64,000 nt of DNA from positions 63,607,043-63,671,042 of the forward strand of contig OZ024875.1 in the NCBI GenBank assembly GCA_964017185.1, given 5' to 3'. Both the position numbers and the translations under genes were made by a program. The stretch's first letter is position 1. Every line of letters starts with the position of its first letter. Shown piece by piece: positions 1-11,751 of this stretch. Source of the stretch: Rugalucina vietnamica. Taxonomy: Eukaryota; Mollusca; Bivalvia; Lucinida; Lucinidae. Under the pieces are notes generated by a model. It searched no databases. It saw only the letters and a list, made by a program, of their open reading frames with translations, and was not told the DNA's origin.

Positions 1-79
1 AGTTACCCACTTGCCAGACTTACCAATTAATTTTAAGCAAAAATGATATGATCAATAAAAATCGCCATACATGACCCCC

Positions 80-257
80 ATCATTTGCATATGTGACAAC
101 AAAGACGCAGATCAGCAGTAACTGCACAGTTGATCAGCACCTTTGTTTTTGCCACACCAATAGAACAGCCTTCATTGACTTCTTAAATCCAAAAATTTAA
201 GCTTCTAGCATTGTTCTTTGACTGCACAGCGAGTTCGTGTCTGACTGGGTCGGAAAA
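80..257 (-). mobile_element. MITE-A copy, degraded
   Basis: Decayed copy. It keeps the run from the palindrome (aaagacgcagatcagc) to the end of the body (cgtgtctgactgggtcgg), read on the minus strand. Both termini are blurred. See the copy at 1375-1610 for the family description. Confidence 0.6.
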
Positions 258-484
258 AAGGTAAGACAGATTTTCACACTCATAGCTCAAATAGCAAGAA
301 TCAATGTTTGTGTACTAATAGGTCACAAAGACAAAATCACTTGACAGATCAGTAATTGGATGCAACTCATCATTTTCTGTCTTAATAAACCTCTAAATTG
401 GGGTCATTTGGTTTTATCTTACATTGACAAATTTTTACATTCTTCCAAAGCCAACAACAATATGAGAAACAATTCAACAAAATA

Positions 485-704
485 TGAGCCGCAACGCGAG
501 AAAATTAAACCGGTCTTCAAAGTTTCCAACCAGATCCTACACAAACTGGCCTGGGCAGCTACAGAAGATGCATAGGAGCTTGAAATTTCGGATTTGAGAA
601 GAAGAGGAACTGTACTATCCGAGTAACAAAAACAAAAACAAAAGTGTGATCAGCTTCGCAGTTTTAGCATAGGCAAAAATCTGGTTTTGTCGTGACGTTG
701 CTCA
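485..704 (+). mobile_element. MITE-A copy
   Basis: Starts with tgagccgcaacgcgag and ends with gttgctca. The right half of the internal palindrome is largely lost. It is flanked by TA on both sides, consistent with a 2-bp target duplication. Confidence 0.75.
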
Positions 705-843
705 TATCATCTGTGCATGGAGACATGAAACAGGCTGTGCGACTTGAATTTGCATTGAAGTTTTTAAATAGATATTTCCCTAAGCTAATCTTGAGTCAAA
801 TGCCCAAGCTGATTAGCACCATCGCTGCATGGAAAGATACATA

Positions 844-1032
844 TGAGCAGCCACATAGGAAAACCAACAATCTGCCTAGGCGAAAACTGCGAAGCTGATC
901 AGCGCCTTTGTTTTCGCTACTCGAATAGAACAGTTGCTCTTCTACTTAAATCCGAAATTTCAAGCTTCTAGCTCTTTTCTGTGACTGTACAGGCCGGTTT
1001 GTGTTGGACATGGTCGGAAACCACGAGGTGGC
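844..1032 (-). mobile_element. MITE-A copy, palindrome partly deleted
   Basis: Minus-oriented copy. The left half of the palindrome is missing (cgaaaactgcgaagctgatc), while the body with aaatttcaagcttctagc is well kept. Confidence 0.75.
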
Positions 1033-1374
1033 AAACATGTTACTGAGGCATTTATGTTGTGCTCTTGCTCTTTATCAAGCAATAAGTCCCAATGATTTAT
1101 TGAAAAGCAACTGTTTGGTCATCAAAGTACTCTAGAATAAAGGGCTTGCTAAAAATCAGCAAGCCTCTCTTTAGAATAAAGGGCTTCCTAGACTAGCACC
1201 ATCTATGTCGATGTTTCGACAGTCATTTGTTGGTTTTTGATAAGGCACTGAAATATGGCCAATAAAATTGACACAAATTTAGAGAAGAGGGCAGCCGTGT
1301 GGCACCAAATGAAAGATTTATACCTGCAATCAATTGACTGTATTCCTATAAAAATCAGCATGCTGATACATAAT

Positions 1375-1610
1375 TGAGCCACCTCGTGGGAAAACAAACA
1401 ATGTGGTTTCCGAACAGGTCCGACATAAACCGGCCTGTACAAGCACAGAAAAGAGCTAGAACCTTGAATTTTCGGATTTAAGTAGAAGAGGAATTGTACT
1501 ATCCGAGTAGCGAAAACAAAGGCGCTGATCAGCTTCGCGGTTACCGCGAAGCTGATCTGCGCCTTTGTTTTCGCCTATGCAGATTGTTGGTTTTCCCATG
1601 GGGCGGCTCA
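1375..1610 (+). mobile_element. MITE-A, full-length reference copy
   Basis: Non-autonomous DNA-transposon-like element of about 237 bp. Terminal inverted repeats start tgagccacctcgtgggaaaa and end in the complement of the same sequence (ttttcccatggggcggctca). The left part is a unique ~120-bp body (fccgacataaaccgg-like, reading ggtccgacataaaccgg). The right part is a ~65-bp palindrome around ttcgcggttaccgcgaa, whose arms run out to gcgaaaacaaaggcg. The arms have one fixed mismatch: gctgatc on one side, gatctgc on the other. Flanks are AT/AT. There is no transposase inside, so it must have been moved by a partner element elsewhere. The superfamily was not determined. Confidence 0.85.
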
Positions 1611-2223
1611 ATTATTTAGCATAAATCAATTTTATGAAGATATTTCAAATGTTAATTCTTCTGAAATACAGAAATGTTCCATTTATAATCATGCATAACA
1701 GAACAGCCCAATCAAGCCACAGCAAACCCTGCTAGTAGAAAAGCATGCTCATCCTTCAATGGTGGTTTACTGCCCTTTATATGCACTATGCAGGCTGTAG
1801 CATGTACCTAGATCACAAAGTACCCTGTTTGAAATTTGCATATCTATTTATAGCACAACACTACACAATTTTATTTAAAGTTTGATTTAGACAGATTTTC
1901 TTCTAGCGTAGCTTTTGACAAAATGGAGGAAGCTTAATCTTGGATGCATTTACTTGTATCATAAATTTATGAGCAAACTAATCTATCATATTTAGTCCTA
2001 TTAATGCAAAGCCAGTCTCTGCTATACTTGAATCTATATAAGCAAAGATTATTCAAGAATTTAGTCTGCTTTTGTCTGTCACATTCTAGGCAATATATGA
2101 AGAAGGAAATAAAAAATTAAAACTGAGATACTTTAATAGCAGTGAACACATTAATGAGAAAGGGGAAGGGCCATACCGCGACTCTTCATTACCCTTGATA
2201 AAACAACTTTGAAACTACATCAT
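1611..2223. other. No gene seen
   Basis: AT-rich intergenic DNA. I see no long reading frame, paired splice sites or recognisable repeat here. Confidence 0.5.
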
Positions 2224-2490
2224 GAAAACATGTCCGTGTAATGTATACCCCATTGAACCCCACTTTTATATAGCAAAACTGGGGTATGGAGGGGTATACC
2301 TATTTTTCTTATTTTTGCTCCAAAACATAGATTGTGGGTACTTGTTAGAACTGCCTCAGCGAGGCGGTTCTAACGTGTAACCACAATTTATTTTTTGAGC
2401 AAAAACAAGAAAAATATCAAATTTTTTCAGCTGAAAATTTTCCATTTTTAAAGCTAAAAAAATCTCTGTATATTGCATGGGCAAGTTTTC
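2224..2490 (+). mobile_element. MITE-B copy
   Basis: Starts gaaaacatgtccgtgtaatg and ends in the complement of gaaaacttgcccatgcaat. The central palindrome has decayed on one side (agaactgcctcagcgaggcg). The family is described at 57070-57336. Confidence 0.8.
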
Positions 2491-2596
2491 GTAATATGTT
2501 GGGGGAGTGGGTGGGGTGCAGTATGCTTCAACATTTTATTTTTTTAACCAAAAACCTCTTATAATTTTATGTGATATTTTGGACCCCTTTTATATT

Positions 2597-3790
2597 AAAC
2601 TAGAAAAAGTGCCTTGAGAGGCACGTATACCCCCGGCTGTTAGCCCCACCCCACCCCTAAGCCCCCGACCCAGACATGCTCACTGACACTGACACATTGA
2701 ACTTCAATTCTCGAAATAAAGAGAGCCCCCACCCCACCCCAACCCCAAACAAGTACATCTTAAAAGTTTGAAATTTGTTTTTGCAAAAAGCATTGTCTAA
2801 AACCATTGGGAGGGGTGGGGGGAGTGTTGTAGAATGACAGATCTATTATAGAGCAGTATACAGAGCTGACTTGTATACTCAATCTAGGACTTGATCGCGG
2901 ACATTGAGGGTCAGGTCCTCGGTCCTAGATGGAAAATAGAATGTCATTCTTCAATAATATTAAAAAAAAAAAATAAAATTAGATATCCTAGATCTTGACC
3001 TCTAGCCCCACCCTGGGCATAAACCCTAGAGTGTAATGTCATTAGGAACAAGGCAAACCATATAGAGTACGTATGGTGCAAGTGAGAATGATTTCTAAAC
3101 ATGATAGTAAAAAAAGTTCAGAAAATACAATTTTTAAACAAGTTCTAGATTTTGACCTCTAGCCCACCACCCCGCTCCCCCTACCCCCTCCCCCTGCACA
3201 TGGACCCCAGAGTCTGAACCTAACACGGTACCAATGTTCTAAGTATGAATGCTTTCTGACAAGACTTAATGGATGTCAAGAAAATAGACTTACAGAAAAG
3301 TTATCATGGTATCTATCATATTATAAATGTGTCCTAGATTTTGACCTCTAGCCCCACCCCGGGGATGGTCCCCAGGATATGGTGAAATTGAATATGAAAG
3401 AAAACCCTATAGGGCATCTATGAACTAAATAAGAATACATCCCTATGATTGTTTGATAAGATATGGACTTAGAGAAGAAACATTAACATTGTAAACAGCA
3501 CATTTTAAAGGTGACCTAGATTTTGACCTCTAGCCCCACCCCTGGGCATGGACCCTGGGGTCCGAACTCATGGAAACAAAGCAAACCCTATAGGGTACCT
3601 ATGGTCCTAATATGAATAGTTTCTGACCATTGGTTCATGAGATATACACCTCTAGAGAAACTTTAACCAAAACTTTGACATAAATTCTACGAACTTTCCG
3701 GAATTACGAACGAAGAAACGAACTAACGAACGAACATACGAACGGAAAAACAAAAACTATATACCCGTCGGCATAAATGCCGGGGGTATA
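2597..3790. repeat. Repeat block with four ~160-190-bp units
   Basis: The phrase ctagattttgacctctagcc recurs at about 2988, 3145, 3334 and 3516 with slight changes, giving spacings of 157, 189 and 182 bp. Each copy is followed by a C-rich stretch (ccccacccc) and then shared text such as accctatagggtacctatgg. The block ends in short acga-type repeats (acgaacgaa) and a small palindrome, tatacccgtcggc with gccgggggtata. A tatacccccggc match near 2624 suggests paired ends. No long reading frame is present. It is probably a non-autonomous element with internal tandem units; the family was not recognised. Confidence 0.6.
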
Positions 3791-4032
3791 ATCATTTTCA
3801 TTCTGTATATTGGAAAAGTCAGATGAGATGTCATGTTTCATTCAGGATAACAGTAGTCTTTGTAATAAATGCTGGTTTTCCGGACAAACCTGCAAGATTT
3901 CTTTATTTCCAGCAAAAGATTTCATTTTGTCAGATACCAGTAACTGTAAGTAAAAATTGCCAAGATTGAAGGTACTGTCTTGCAAAATACGCTTATGTCC
4001 AGCTAGAAATTGCAATCTGGTAATCTACATAA

Positions 4033-4267
4033 TTTTTTTTTGGTTCTAAAAATAAAAATTTTCACTGGAATAATATTTTTCTTATTTTTTCTCAAAACAT
4101 AGATTGTTGGAACCGCTAGAACTGCCTCGGTGGGGCGGTTCCAATGAGTACTAACAATCTATGTTTTGAAGCAAAATTAAGAAAAATAGGTATACCCCTG
4201 CAAACCCCAGTTTTGCTATATAAAAGTGGGGTTCAAGGAGGTATACTTTTCATGGGCGCGTTTTTCT
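4033..4267 (-). mobile_element. MITE-B copy
   Basis: Minus-oriented copy with aaaacatagattgttgg, a decayed palindrome core, and gctatataaaagtggggttc. Its 5' terminal repeat is poorly kept. Confidence 0.75.
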
Positions 4268-4569
4268 GATGTAAAAAGAATAGTAAAATGTGGTATGCCA
4301 TTTTAAAATCTCGACATACTGGTTATATACATCATAAATCAGTCTGACTGAACAAGATGTTCATCAGCTAAAGAGAAGTTACCGGTCAAGGGATATAACT
4401 AAGGCAAGCATCTCAAAAGTGCAAAGAATAATGAACGCCCCTCGATCTACACTAAAATGAGACTGTAATTCTAATATAAATTATCTATACATGTATCAGG
4501 GATTTTTTAGCAATTTTGGGAAGGGGCCGTAGGGCCTTTCTGACTGGGAAAATTAGCCATGTGCATAAA

Positions 4570-4755
4570 CCCTGATTGTGGGAAATCAGAGGCAGATCCA
4601 GGATTTCTGGAGAGGGGGTTCAAACCTATATAGGGACGTTCGTTTTCATAAGTTTTCCAGTATTTTCTCAAATTTCCCCACGAAAATGAAATAATTTGGT
4701 CGCAGAGAGGGGTTCGACCGAACCTCCGGAACCCCCTCTAAATCTGCCACTAGAA
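4570..4755. mobile_element. Small MITE with cagatcc-type ends
   Basis: The left end reads agaggcagatccagg followed by gagagggggttc. The right end reads gaaccccctctaaatctgcc. These are imperfect inverted repeats around a ~180-bp body without a reading frame. The ends resemble short hAT-like MITEs, which is an inference from the terminal sequence only. Confidence 0.45.
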
Positions 4756-4968
4756 ATTTTAAAAGTTCATTATATTTTCCAAGTTGACGAAGTAACTAAA
4801 GGCTATTCATTTAGAAATATTTTAAAAATACAAACTTAAAATCAAAGTTAAACATCATTTCAAACAGCAAAGTTTGAATTTCACAATATACAGAACAGTT
4901 GAACTTGAAAATTATTTTCAGCTGTGATCGGGAATTTTTTTCTCCTAATGGAAAAAACATAAATCCCC

Positions 4969-5014
4969 ACCCCCCCCCCCAAAAAAAAACAACAAAAAAA
5001 CAAAAAAAAAAAAA
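4969..5014. repeat. C- and A-rich low-complexity tract
   Basis: A run of cytosines followed by interrupted poly-A. Confidence 0.85.
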
Positions 5015-6220
5015 CGGTGTATCATGATCTTGTCATTGTGTCTTGACATGTCTGTTTCTATATCATAAATGCTGGATGATAAAAATTGACTGCATCAGAA
5101 ACTCTGGGATTGCCTCAGCTGAGTAATGCACAAGCAAGTGTAAATAAATGGCAGGCTTTTGTTTTAACCTGACATAGATAGATGCTAGGATGTCTGCCAC
5201 ATTGGCGTATGGTTGTATATATAGAGATAGATAGATACTCACAAGCATTGTTTTATTTTCATTTGCAACGTGCAAAACATACCTGAGCTAGGTTCTTTCA
5301 AAGCGTCTGATGCCATTCCACCAGTCCGTCATCTGACAATGTATCTTATCTCCTCACAGAAATTGGGAAAATTGTCAATTCAATAAACTCAGTTTAAAAC
5401 TGATAAAACCATTCAAAGTGAAAGTAGCAATATTTTGATAATTATTTGCTGGTACACTTATTCTATGAGCTTTTGGGCAAGAATAGTTCAAACAATAAAC
5501 TATTTTGAAAGATCGTCATGTTTTACATCATAAGGAAGGTCTTCGTTGTACTATTTGGCAATGAAAACGTGAGTTTTATCCCCAATTGACCTCTGCCTTT
5601 GAAAAATAATTTGTAAGGCTATTCCAGTTGTCTCCCTTTGATTATATACGAAGTATTCCGATTGTTGCTGGTTCTCGGCTCATATTTCCCGCCAACTGTC
5701 AAATAGATTCTGCCAGTACTGGCACACCTCGCATGGACACACAAAGAGGAGACAGTATGTAAAGTGCATAAAGACGTTGCAGAAATGTAAACTTTTGAAA
5801 CTTTCATGTAGCGTTTACAAGTATAACATATAGTTATTCCCGGCGGTCACGGCAGCCACGTTTCAGACCACCGTGATCAAAACGGGATAAACGTGAGGCA
5901 ACGCAGGGGAACGAGATAGGCAAACGTATCAGGCCGTGATAACCGCGGACGCCGTCGCTTTAAAAATCTGCCACGGCAGTCCGCGGCATTTCCCTCAGCT
6001 GAATCCCCTGGTAAGCCATGATAGCTTACTCTAACGATTCAGTCTAAACCATTGATCCGACTTTAAATAATGAAGCGGACTGACACAGTAGGACCAAGAT
6101 ATAGATCGATTCCTGGTTTGAGCCTCAGCCTGAGCGCCGTTCTTTGCGGTCTTGACCGAGCCATATTTCAGCAGATCTTGAGGTAATTGTCATTGGTAGA
6201 CTCTGTACACAGTAAGAAGA

Positions 6221-6221
6221 T

Positions 6222-6276
<55 letters not shown>

Positions 6277-6279
6277 TTT
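6221..6279. repeat. (TTTA)n microsatellite
   Basis: About 15 uninterrupted ttta units, 127 bp downstream (on the minus strand) of the donor of the acidic exon. Confidence 0.95.
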
Positions 6280-6405
6280 TACTTCTACTAGAGACCTTGA
6301 AAATGTCAGATTGTCTGAACAAGAAAGCAAACCAGCTTCATACTGCGAGGAAAATATATACCATTTATACAACAGTATGATTTCTGAGAACCTTAACAAA
6401 TTTAC

Positions 6406-7153
6406 CTTGCTTGATTAAGTCCAATGGCTTTAGAATAATACAGTCATCTTTTCTCTCCATAAGAACTTTGATAAACTCTTGCTTGCTGGGTACAGCTCCG
6501 TTTTGTTGTACTTCCCTTGACTTTGCTTTGATTACTATCGGCTCACTCTGAACTTCCTTCGTATCATTTTGCCTTACGTTATAGGCTGTGTCGTTTGCAC
6601 TGCAGTGTTGTTCTTTGAATTTTCCTTCAACACTGATTCTTTCAACAGTCAGCGCTTTGTCATCATTATTTTGACCGTTACTACTTGCTCTACTAGCCAC
6701 ATTTACTAAATCGGAGTCAGGTTCGGAATTATGAGGTCCATTATCCAATGTTGTTGTTTCATTATCAGCATTAGAATTATTTCCTTCTGATTCAGAGACG
6801 TTTAATTCTGAAGATTCACGCTCGATGTCAGTTAAGTCTGCTTCATTGTCTCCATCACTTTCGATAATGGATAATTTTTTGATTTCAGTAAGTTCAAGGG
6901 TTTCATATGTGCCATCGTTAGTAGTTTCAACATGTGTGATATTTTCTTTCGAAAGAGGACATGCTTCGCTTTCGAATCCTTCATTATCCATATGCTTATC
7001 TTCGTCTTCCTGAACTACAAGATTGCCAGAATCACTTGATTCGGTCAATTCAACAGCTACATCTACGCTGTTCGTTGCACTATCATCTTGGAAACGTATT
7101 TTAGGCTCGTTAGGAGGAGCATCGCTGTCACCCTCAAATCCTTTGTTATCCAT
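6406..7153 (-). CDS. Acidic, disordered coding exon of unknown gene
   Basis: Open frame of 249 codons plus one base, starting MDNKGFEGDSD. It is very rich in Glu, Asp, Ser and Asn, with no membrane segment or known fold, so it is probably intrinsically disordered. The phrases MDNKGFEGDSD and MDNEGFESE about 55 residues apart look like a short internal repeat. A plausible acceptor (gtgttacag) lies 14 bases before the ATG, so the exon would begin at 7167 with a minimal upstream frame (ATG AAT AAC TGA). A donor (gcaag then gtaaat) ends it at 6406 in phase 1. The frame stays open to 6365 if the donor is not used. I did not find the following exon between the window start and 6400. Long frame and flanking splice signals support a real exon; the function is unknown. 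Confidence 0.55.
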
Positions 7154-7167
7154 TCTCAGTTATTCAT

Positions 7168-7595
7168 CTGTAACACATTTAAAAAGATGGCCGTAAAACA
7201 GCATAAACAAAATAAGAGCTCACTTGCTGTTTCGGCGAGCTTTAAAACAAACAGTCTAAAACATTTTTTAAAACCTTTTTTTAAAACATTGTAACAGATT
7301 TTGATTTATATATATACTCGTATATAAATACAAAATTGAAAATTTATTAGATGATTTTATTTTTGATGCATTTTTTCCCCAAAATGATGTAGACAATATT
7401 AACAAAACTTAGGTTGGCACCTTGTAACGCCATTGCTACTTATGATATGTAAAATTACGTGATAAAGAGCTAACGCACTTATACAGACATGTACATGCAC
7501 ATATTCATGCACACGTATTCGACATAAAAGAAAGTACATACGTCCAGGAGTATATGGCATTAGAATGAACCATTTTTGTATTTATTAGTAACATT
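7168..7595. other. No gene seen
   Basis: AT-rich sequence upstream of the acidic exon, probably the intron before it. No other feature was found. Confidence 0.4.
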
Positions 7596-7832
7596 TAAGC
7601 CGCCGCATGGGAAAACCAAAAATCTGCACAGGCGAAAACAAAGGTGCAGATCAGCTTCGCAGTAACTGCGAAGCTGATCAGCGCCTTTGTTTTCGCTACA
7701 CGGATAGTACAATCCCTCTACTTTCTAAATAAAAAATTTCCAGCCTCTAACCATCTTCTGTGACTGTACAGGCCGGTTTGTGTCAGACCTGGTCGGAACC
7801 CCAAATTGTTGGTTTTGTCATGCACAGGCTCA
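7596..7832 (-). mobile_element. MITE-A copy, full length
   Basis: Complete copy with an intact palindrome (gcttcgcagtaactgcgaag at the centre). The left terminus has changed to taagccgcc and the right is ggctca. Flanking dinucleotides differ (tt and ct). Confidence 0.85.
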
Positions 7833-8486
7833 CTTATGTCATCCTGATATTGACGGTCAGTCTGACATGTTTCTAAGTATTTACATGTGACCTCACTTAA
7901 GTAGCCATTATCACGATCTTGTGTAAGGTTCGGACATCGCACTGGGCTCAAGAGACGCAGTGCAGGACTTAGTTCAACTGATACAATTTGTATAGTTTTA
8001 TTTGCAGTTGACAAATACCTTTCACCCTTGCGAATGGGCAATGATACTAGAAGAAAGTGTTTTGATTAGAGTTAATTTTGGCATAACTGGGCAGAAAGAG
8101 CAGATGTGTCTGGATTTCGAAACCAGTTTGTCAATGAAGAAGGTTTATTACCCGAAACTGAACAATTACTGCTTCTAAAGGATCTCCAGCCTTTATGTTA
8201 CAATTAATGTTTTGCCTGATGCGTTTCGCAAACTGCATGCGTCTTTACAATATTACCACGCATACACGGACAAGCCAAAATATACAGTTGAGTCTACATG
8301 TACGCAGAATATGCCACGTTAGACATTATATTTAATCACAGGAATCAAAGTTGGTGCTCTGGAGTATTTTTTTTTATTAGATCTACCCTGCATCGAAAAA
8401 AGCTTAAATGGACAAGGAGACGAATCTTCCTTTCAAACCCTCTATTTGATATTGTTTTTTTTATTCATTAACATATACTAGTAAAT

Positions 8487-8495
8487 ATTATTTAA

Positions 8496-8550
<55 letters not shown>

Positions 8551-8586
8551 ATACTTTAAAAATGTAAATAAATAAATAAATAAATT
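8487..8586. repeat. (AAAT)n microsatellite
   Basis: Two blocks of aaat units separated by a short interruption (tactttaaaaatg). Confidence 0.95.
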
Positions 8587-9441
8587 ACTTACCATTATTT
8601 TGTTGAAAAATGCAGCGGGCCTCGTGTTACGTCATCACAAGATAACAGAACTCAGCACATCGAAAGTTCATTTTAAAATCAGGATATGCCAGAGAATAGA
8701 AACTGTACTGAATAATGTACGGCGTTCTTTTCACTGTCAAGGACTAAAAATGAAATGCTGTTGATGAAGTGTTCCGTTTAAATAACCCTGATTGATAAGC
8801 CGTCGAAAGTCACTTGTTACTTGTGGTAGAGGGGATATCATACAGCGAAACACTTTGTGCATGATCAAAGGTAAGCTCCCTCGGGATGCAAGTGGATTTA
8901 AACGGTTTCAGCCCCAGAAGTTTTATAAATACTTACCGCTCAAAGGCGGTACTTCTGTTATATTTCTAGATATGTTACGGTGTCAAACATTTGTGCTATT
9001 TTCGCCGTTCACTAGTGTATATTCATATACATGCATTCAGTTAAGTTCGGATAACTGAGTGGCCACATTTCGGGAAATAGCTGCTCAGCTTATACACAAT
9101 TCATGCTGTATCTGTACTTGATAGTAATTTTGTATTTCCCACTTTTTGCAGGGTGAGACTTTGGCACTGACAGCACCAGCGCGTAACCATTGCTTTTACC
9201 TTATGGATGAGTCCTCTCCATATTATTTCAATATTTCACTTATCAAATCACGCTTATTTCTTTGAGGCAGTTAATCGGGAGCGCTGTGGCCTATAGTGGA
9301 TGAGTTTAGAATTACGCTAGGCTGTGACCGTTGACTAGACCCAATTTCTCTTCGCAGTACTGGTTAAACATGTGCACAAGAAGCGTTTAGTCACGTGCCG
9401 ATATTGCTGAATATTAAACTGCTTACCGGGGTGTTAACAAA
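8587..9441. other. No gene seen
   Basis: Mixed unique sequence. Short open frames of 60-90 codons are at chance level. No repeat was recognised. Confidence 0.45.
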
Positions 9442-9611
9442 TGAGCCGTGACGCGAGAAAACCGGTCTTCGGGGTTTCCGACCAAGTACGACACAAACTG
9501 TCCTGTACAGTCTCAGAAAAAGCACTGCCAAGCTGTGCAGTTACTTCACAGCTGATCTGCGCCTTTGTATTCGCATAGCCAATAATCCTGTTTTCTCACG
9601 ATGCGGTTCGA
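9442..9611 (+). mobile_element. MITE-A copy, internal deletion
   Basis: Left terminus tgagccgtgacgcgagaaaa and right end close to gatgcggttcg. It has lost the middle of the body and the left arm of the palindrome. Confidence 0.75.
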
Positions 9612-10030
9612 ATGGGGGGAAAAAACTTCTTAGTGTCTGGACACAAATCAAGCCAGGACGTGTTCTGCCTTCTGACTTTGTGTTCTGCCACAGCATGGCG
9701 GATTTTGCGGTTGTCCAGAACTGTATTTGTACGTGTGAAACATGTTCGCCATCGGTGAAAAAGCCTCGTCTACATTGTTGTCGCCGTAAAGCGTTCACCC
9801 TAGTGGAAATCCACACCAACTCAATAACAGCTACATCGCGTATGTTCGGTGACAGAACAAGGCATCTAGATTGGTGTACCTTGTTTATGCCAATCAAACT
9901 TAAATTGCATTGGTATTAAGATAAAAGTTAAAAAGAAATTGACCTCTTCCGAAAAAGTGGGTTACTTTATACCCTTAATGTCCTTAATACACTGAGCCAT
10001 GTTAAAACCAGCTGTTTGCGAACAACAAAA

Positions 10031-10650
10031 TCATGCACGGCCACCAATCCAGCTCTTTCATAGCAAAATGCAATGATAATATTCATTTGCTGCACTTCCT
10101 ACTATGCAGCTGCGGGAGTGACTTCGTGTTGTCTTGTTTCATTATCAATTACTCATATTTTAAGACATCTTTCAAAAATCGGAGAATGACATGATGTGGG
10201 TAACTTATCTAGCTTCTTCCACCTCTAGTTGATCTGCTGAAAACGTAATCACTTTTGAGTTGAGTACAACACATGCACTTTAGGTTGTATGCTAGTTTTT
10301 CAACACAAACAACTACATAACTTCGTTTTCCAACTTATGCAATGCATCCATTTTATTCGGAAGATTTTATTTTGACTAATGATGAAGATTTGTGATCATT
10401 AACGTCATTTATATACCTGTGATTGGAAGATAATCAATATGCTATGAAGTGGTGATTAGCGACGAAGAAAGGAGACTAGCTATGAAGAAAACTCATTATA
10501 CTATGAGCAAGAGCAATCCTGTAGATTGTATTATAATGAAATGCACTGGTCAGCCTTGTACTGTCAAGAGGCGTATTTTATAGCCTCATCAGCTTATTTG
10601 GAAACTAAGCAAAGCTGGTAAATGTATTTCTTGTTTTGAAAAAGTATGGA
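10031..10650 (+). repeat. Left arm of a ~630-bp inverted repeat
   Basis: The complement of this stretch reads through 13906-14032 and then 12355-12845. Examples are gcacggccaccaatccagct against agctggattggtggccgtg, and caacttatgcaatgc against gcattgcataagttgg. Similarity is diffuse but collinear over the whole arm, interrupted on the right only by the element at 12848-13903. No reading frame is shared. It could be the long terminal inverted repeat of a foldback-type element or an inverted duplication. Confidence 0.75.
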
Positions 10651-10887
10651 AATAGTAAGTGTTCATTGCAAATAATGAGACCGCTGCACTTTATCTAGCT
10701 CATTATCAATCATTCAAGATTGCGCTTACATAGGTTCATTCAATCAGTCCTTGGATTTTAAATCTGACACCGGCGCACTTTTTTTTTTTACTCTTTTTTT
10801 TTATAATATAGCAATGCTGGTTACTGTAGTTCCATGTACCAGAAGACTGAGTGAAGTGATCACTTTCGGTAATGCATATATAGAGGA

Positions 10888-11038
10888 TATTCAAGTTTTT
10901 GGAGTGAATATGAGTTTTATTTCATTGAGTGAAGTGAAAAAAATTTATATTTCATGAGTGCCGAAGGCACGAATGAAATATATAATTTTTCACTTCACGA
11001 GATGAAATAAAAGTCATATTCACGACAAAAACTTGAAT
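10888..11038. mobile_element. Palindromic MITE-like element
   Basis: Two arms of about 64 bp, starting attcaagtttttgg and ending acaaaaacttgaat, enclose a small loop gagtgccgaaggcac, itself a hairpin. The whole 150-bp segment can fold on itself. There is no coding content. Confidence 0.7.
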
Positions 11039-11091
11039 TTTCTTTTTATTATATTGCATGCAGTCATTGTAACGTTGTGCGCTAAAGCATA

Positions 11092-11140
11092 TGACGTCAA
11101 AATCTTAAATGACGTCATTACGTCACGTCATTACGTCGCT
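11092..11140. promoter_or_regulatory. Cluster of CRE-like TGACGTCA sites
   Basis: Two perfect tgacgtca octamers (11092-11099 and 11110-11117) are followed by three more acgtc words. This octamer is the known CREB/ATF site. No gene is next to it, and the cluster lies in the spacer of the large inverted repeat, so a regulatory role is unproven. Confidence 0.3.
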
Positions 11141-11248
11141 ATTGTGTGTGAACGTTCACTGCGTCAACAATAGCATAGATTATAAAATTTAGTTATGCAT
11201 AAATTAGAAATGAAATGGTGGAATCGTAATTTGCGTATTCCCAAATCT

Positions 11249-11303
11249 TATATTTTCACATGTGAAAATATAACTTTTTTATATTTTCACATGTGAAAAT
11301 ATA
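11249..11303. repeat. Duplicated 24-bp perfect palindrome
   Basis: The palindrome with centre ttttcacatgtgaaaa occurs at 11249-11272 and again at 11280-11303, a direct duplication with a 31-bp step. Confidence 0.9.
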
Positions 11304-11370
11304 ACTTTTTCAAATATTGGTTATATTTAGTACATATTTCTCTATATTTCATCACTTGCCATATAATAAA

Positions 11371-11607
11371 TGAGCCGCGACGCGAGAAAACCGGTTTTCG
11401 GGGTTTCCGACCAGGTCCGACACAAACCGGGCTGTACAGTCACAGAAGATGGCTAGAAGCTTGAAATTTCGGATTTAGGAAGAAGAGAAATTGTACTATC
11501 CGAGTAGCGAAAACAAAGGCGCTGATCAGCTTCGCGGTTACCGCGAAGCTGATCTGCGCCTTTGTTTTCGCATAGGCAAAATTCCGGTTTTCTCATGGCG
11601 CGGCTCA
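11371..11607 (+). mobile_element. MITE-A copy, full length
   Basis: Near-consensus copy with a complete palindrome (cagcttcgcggttaccgcga) and both termini (tgagcc, ggctca). Flanks are AA/AA. It lies in the spacer of the 10031-14032 inverted repeat. Confidence 0.9.
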
Positions 11608-11751
11608 AATAGTTCTTTTGTTTTCTTCCTCCTCTAATAAGAAGCGAAGTGCATATATACAGTACATAAATATAGATAAATAAAATGCTGGTTACTGTAG
11701 TTCCATGTACAAGAAGGCTTACGATTTACGCCCTATTGTCGTTTATTGAAT

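Noticed and set aside
5281-5325. Short exon-like segment with acceptor and donor (MTDWWNGIRRFERT)
   Set aside because: The frame needed to follow the phase-1 donor at 6406 meets a stop codon, so it is not the next exon of the acidic gene.
9680-9919. Short Cys-rich frame (CICTCETC, CCRRK)
   Set aside because: No splice or promoter support and no recognised family; 75 codons can be chance. Kept only as a note.
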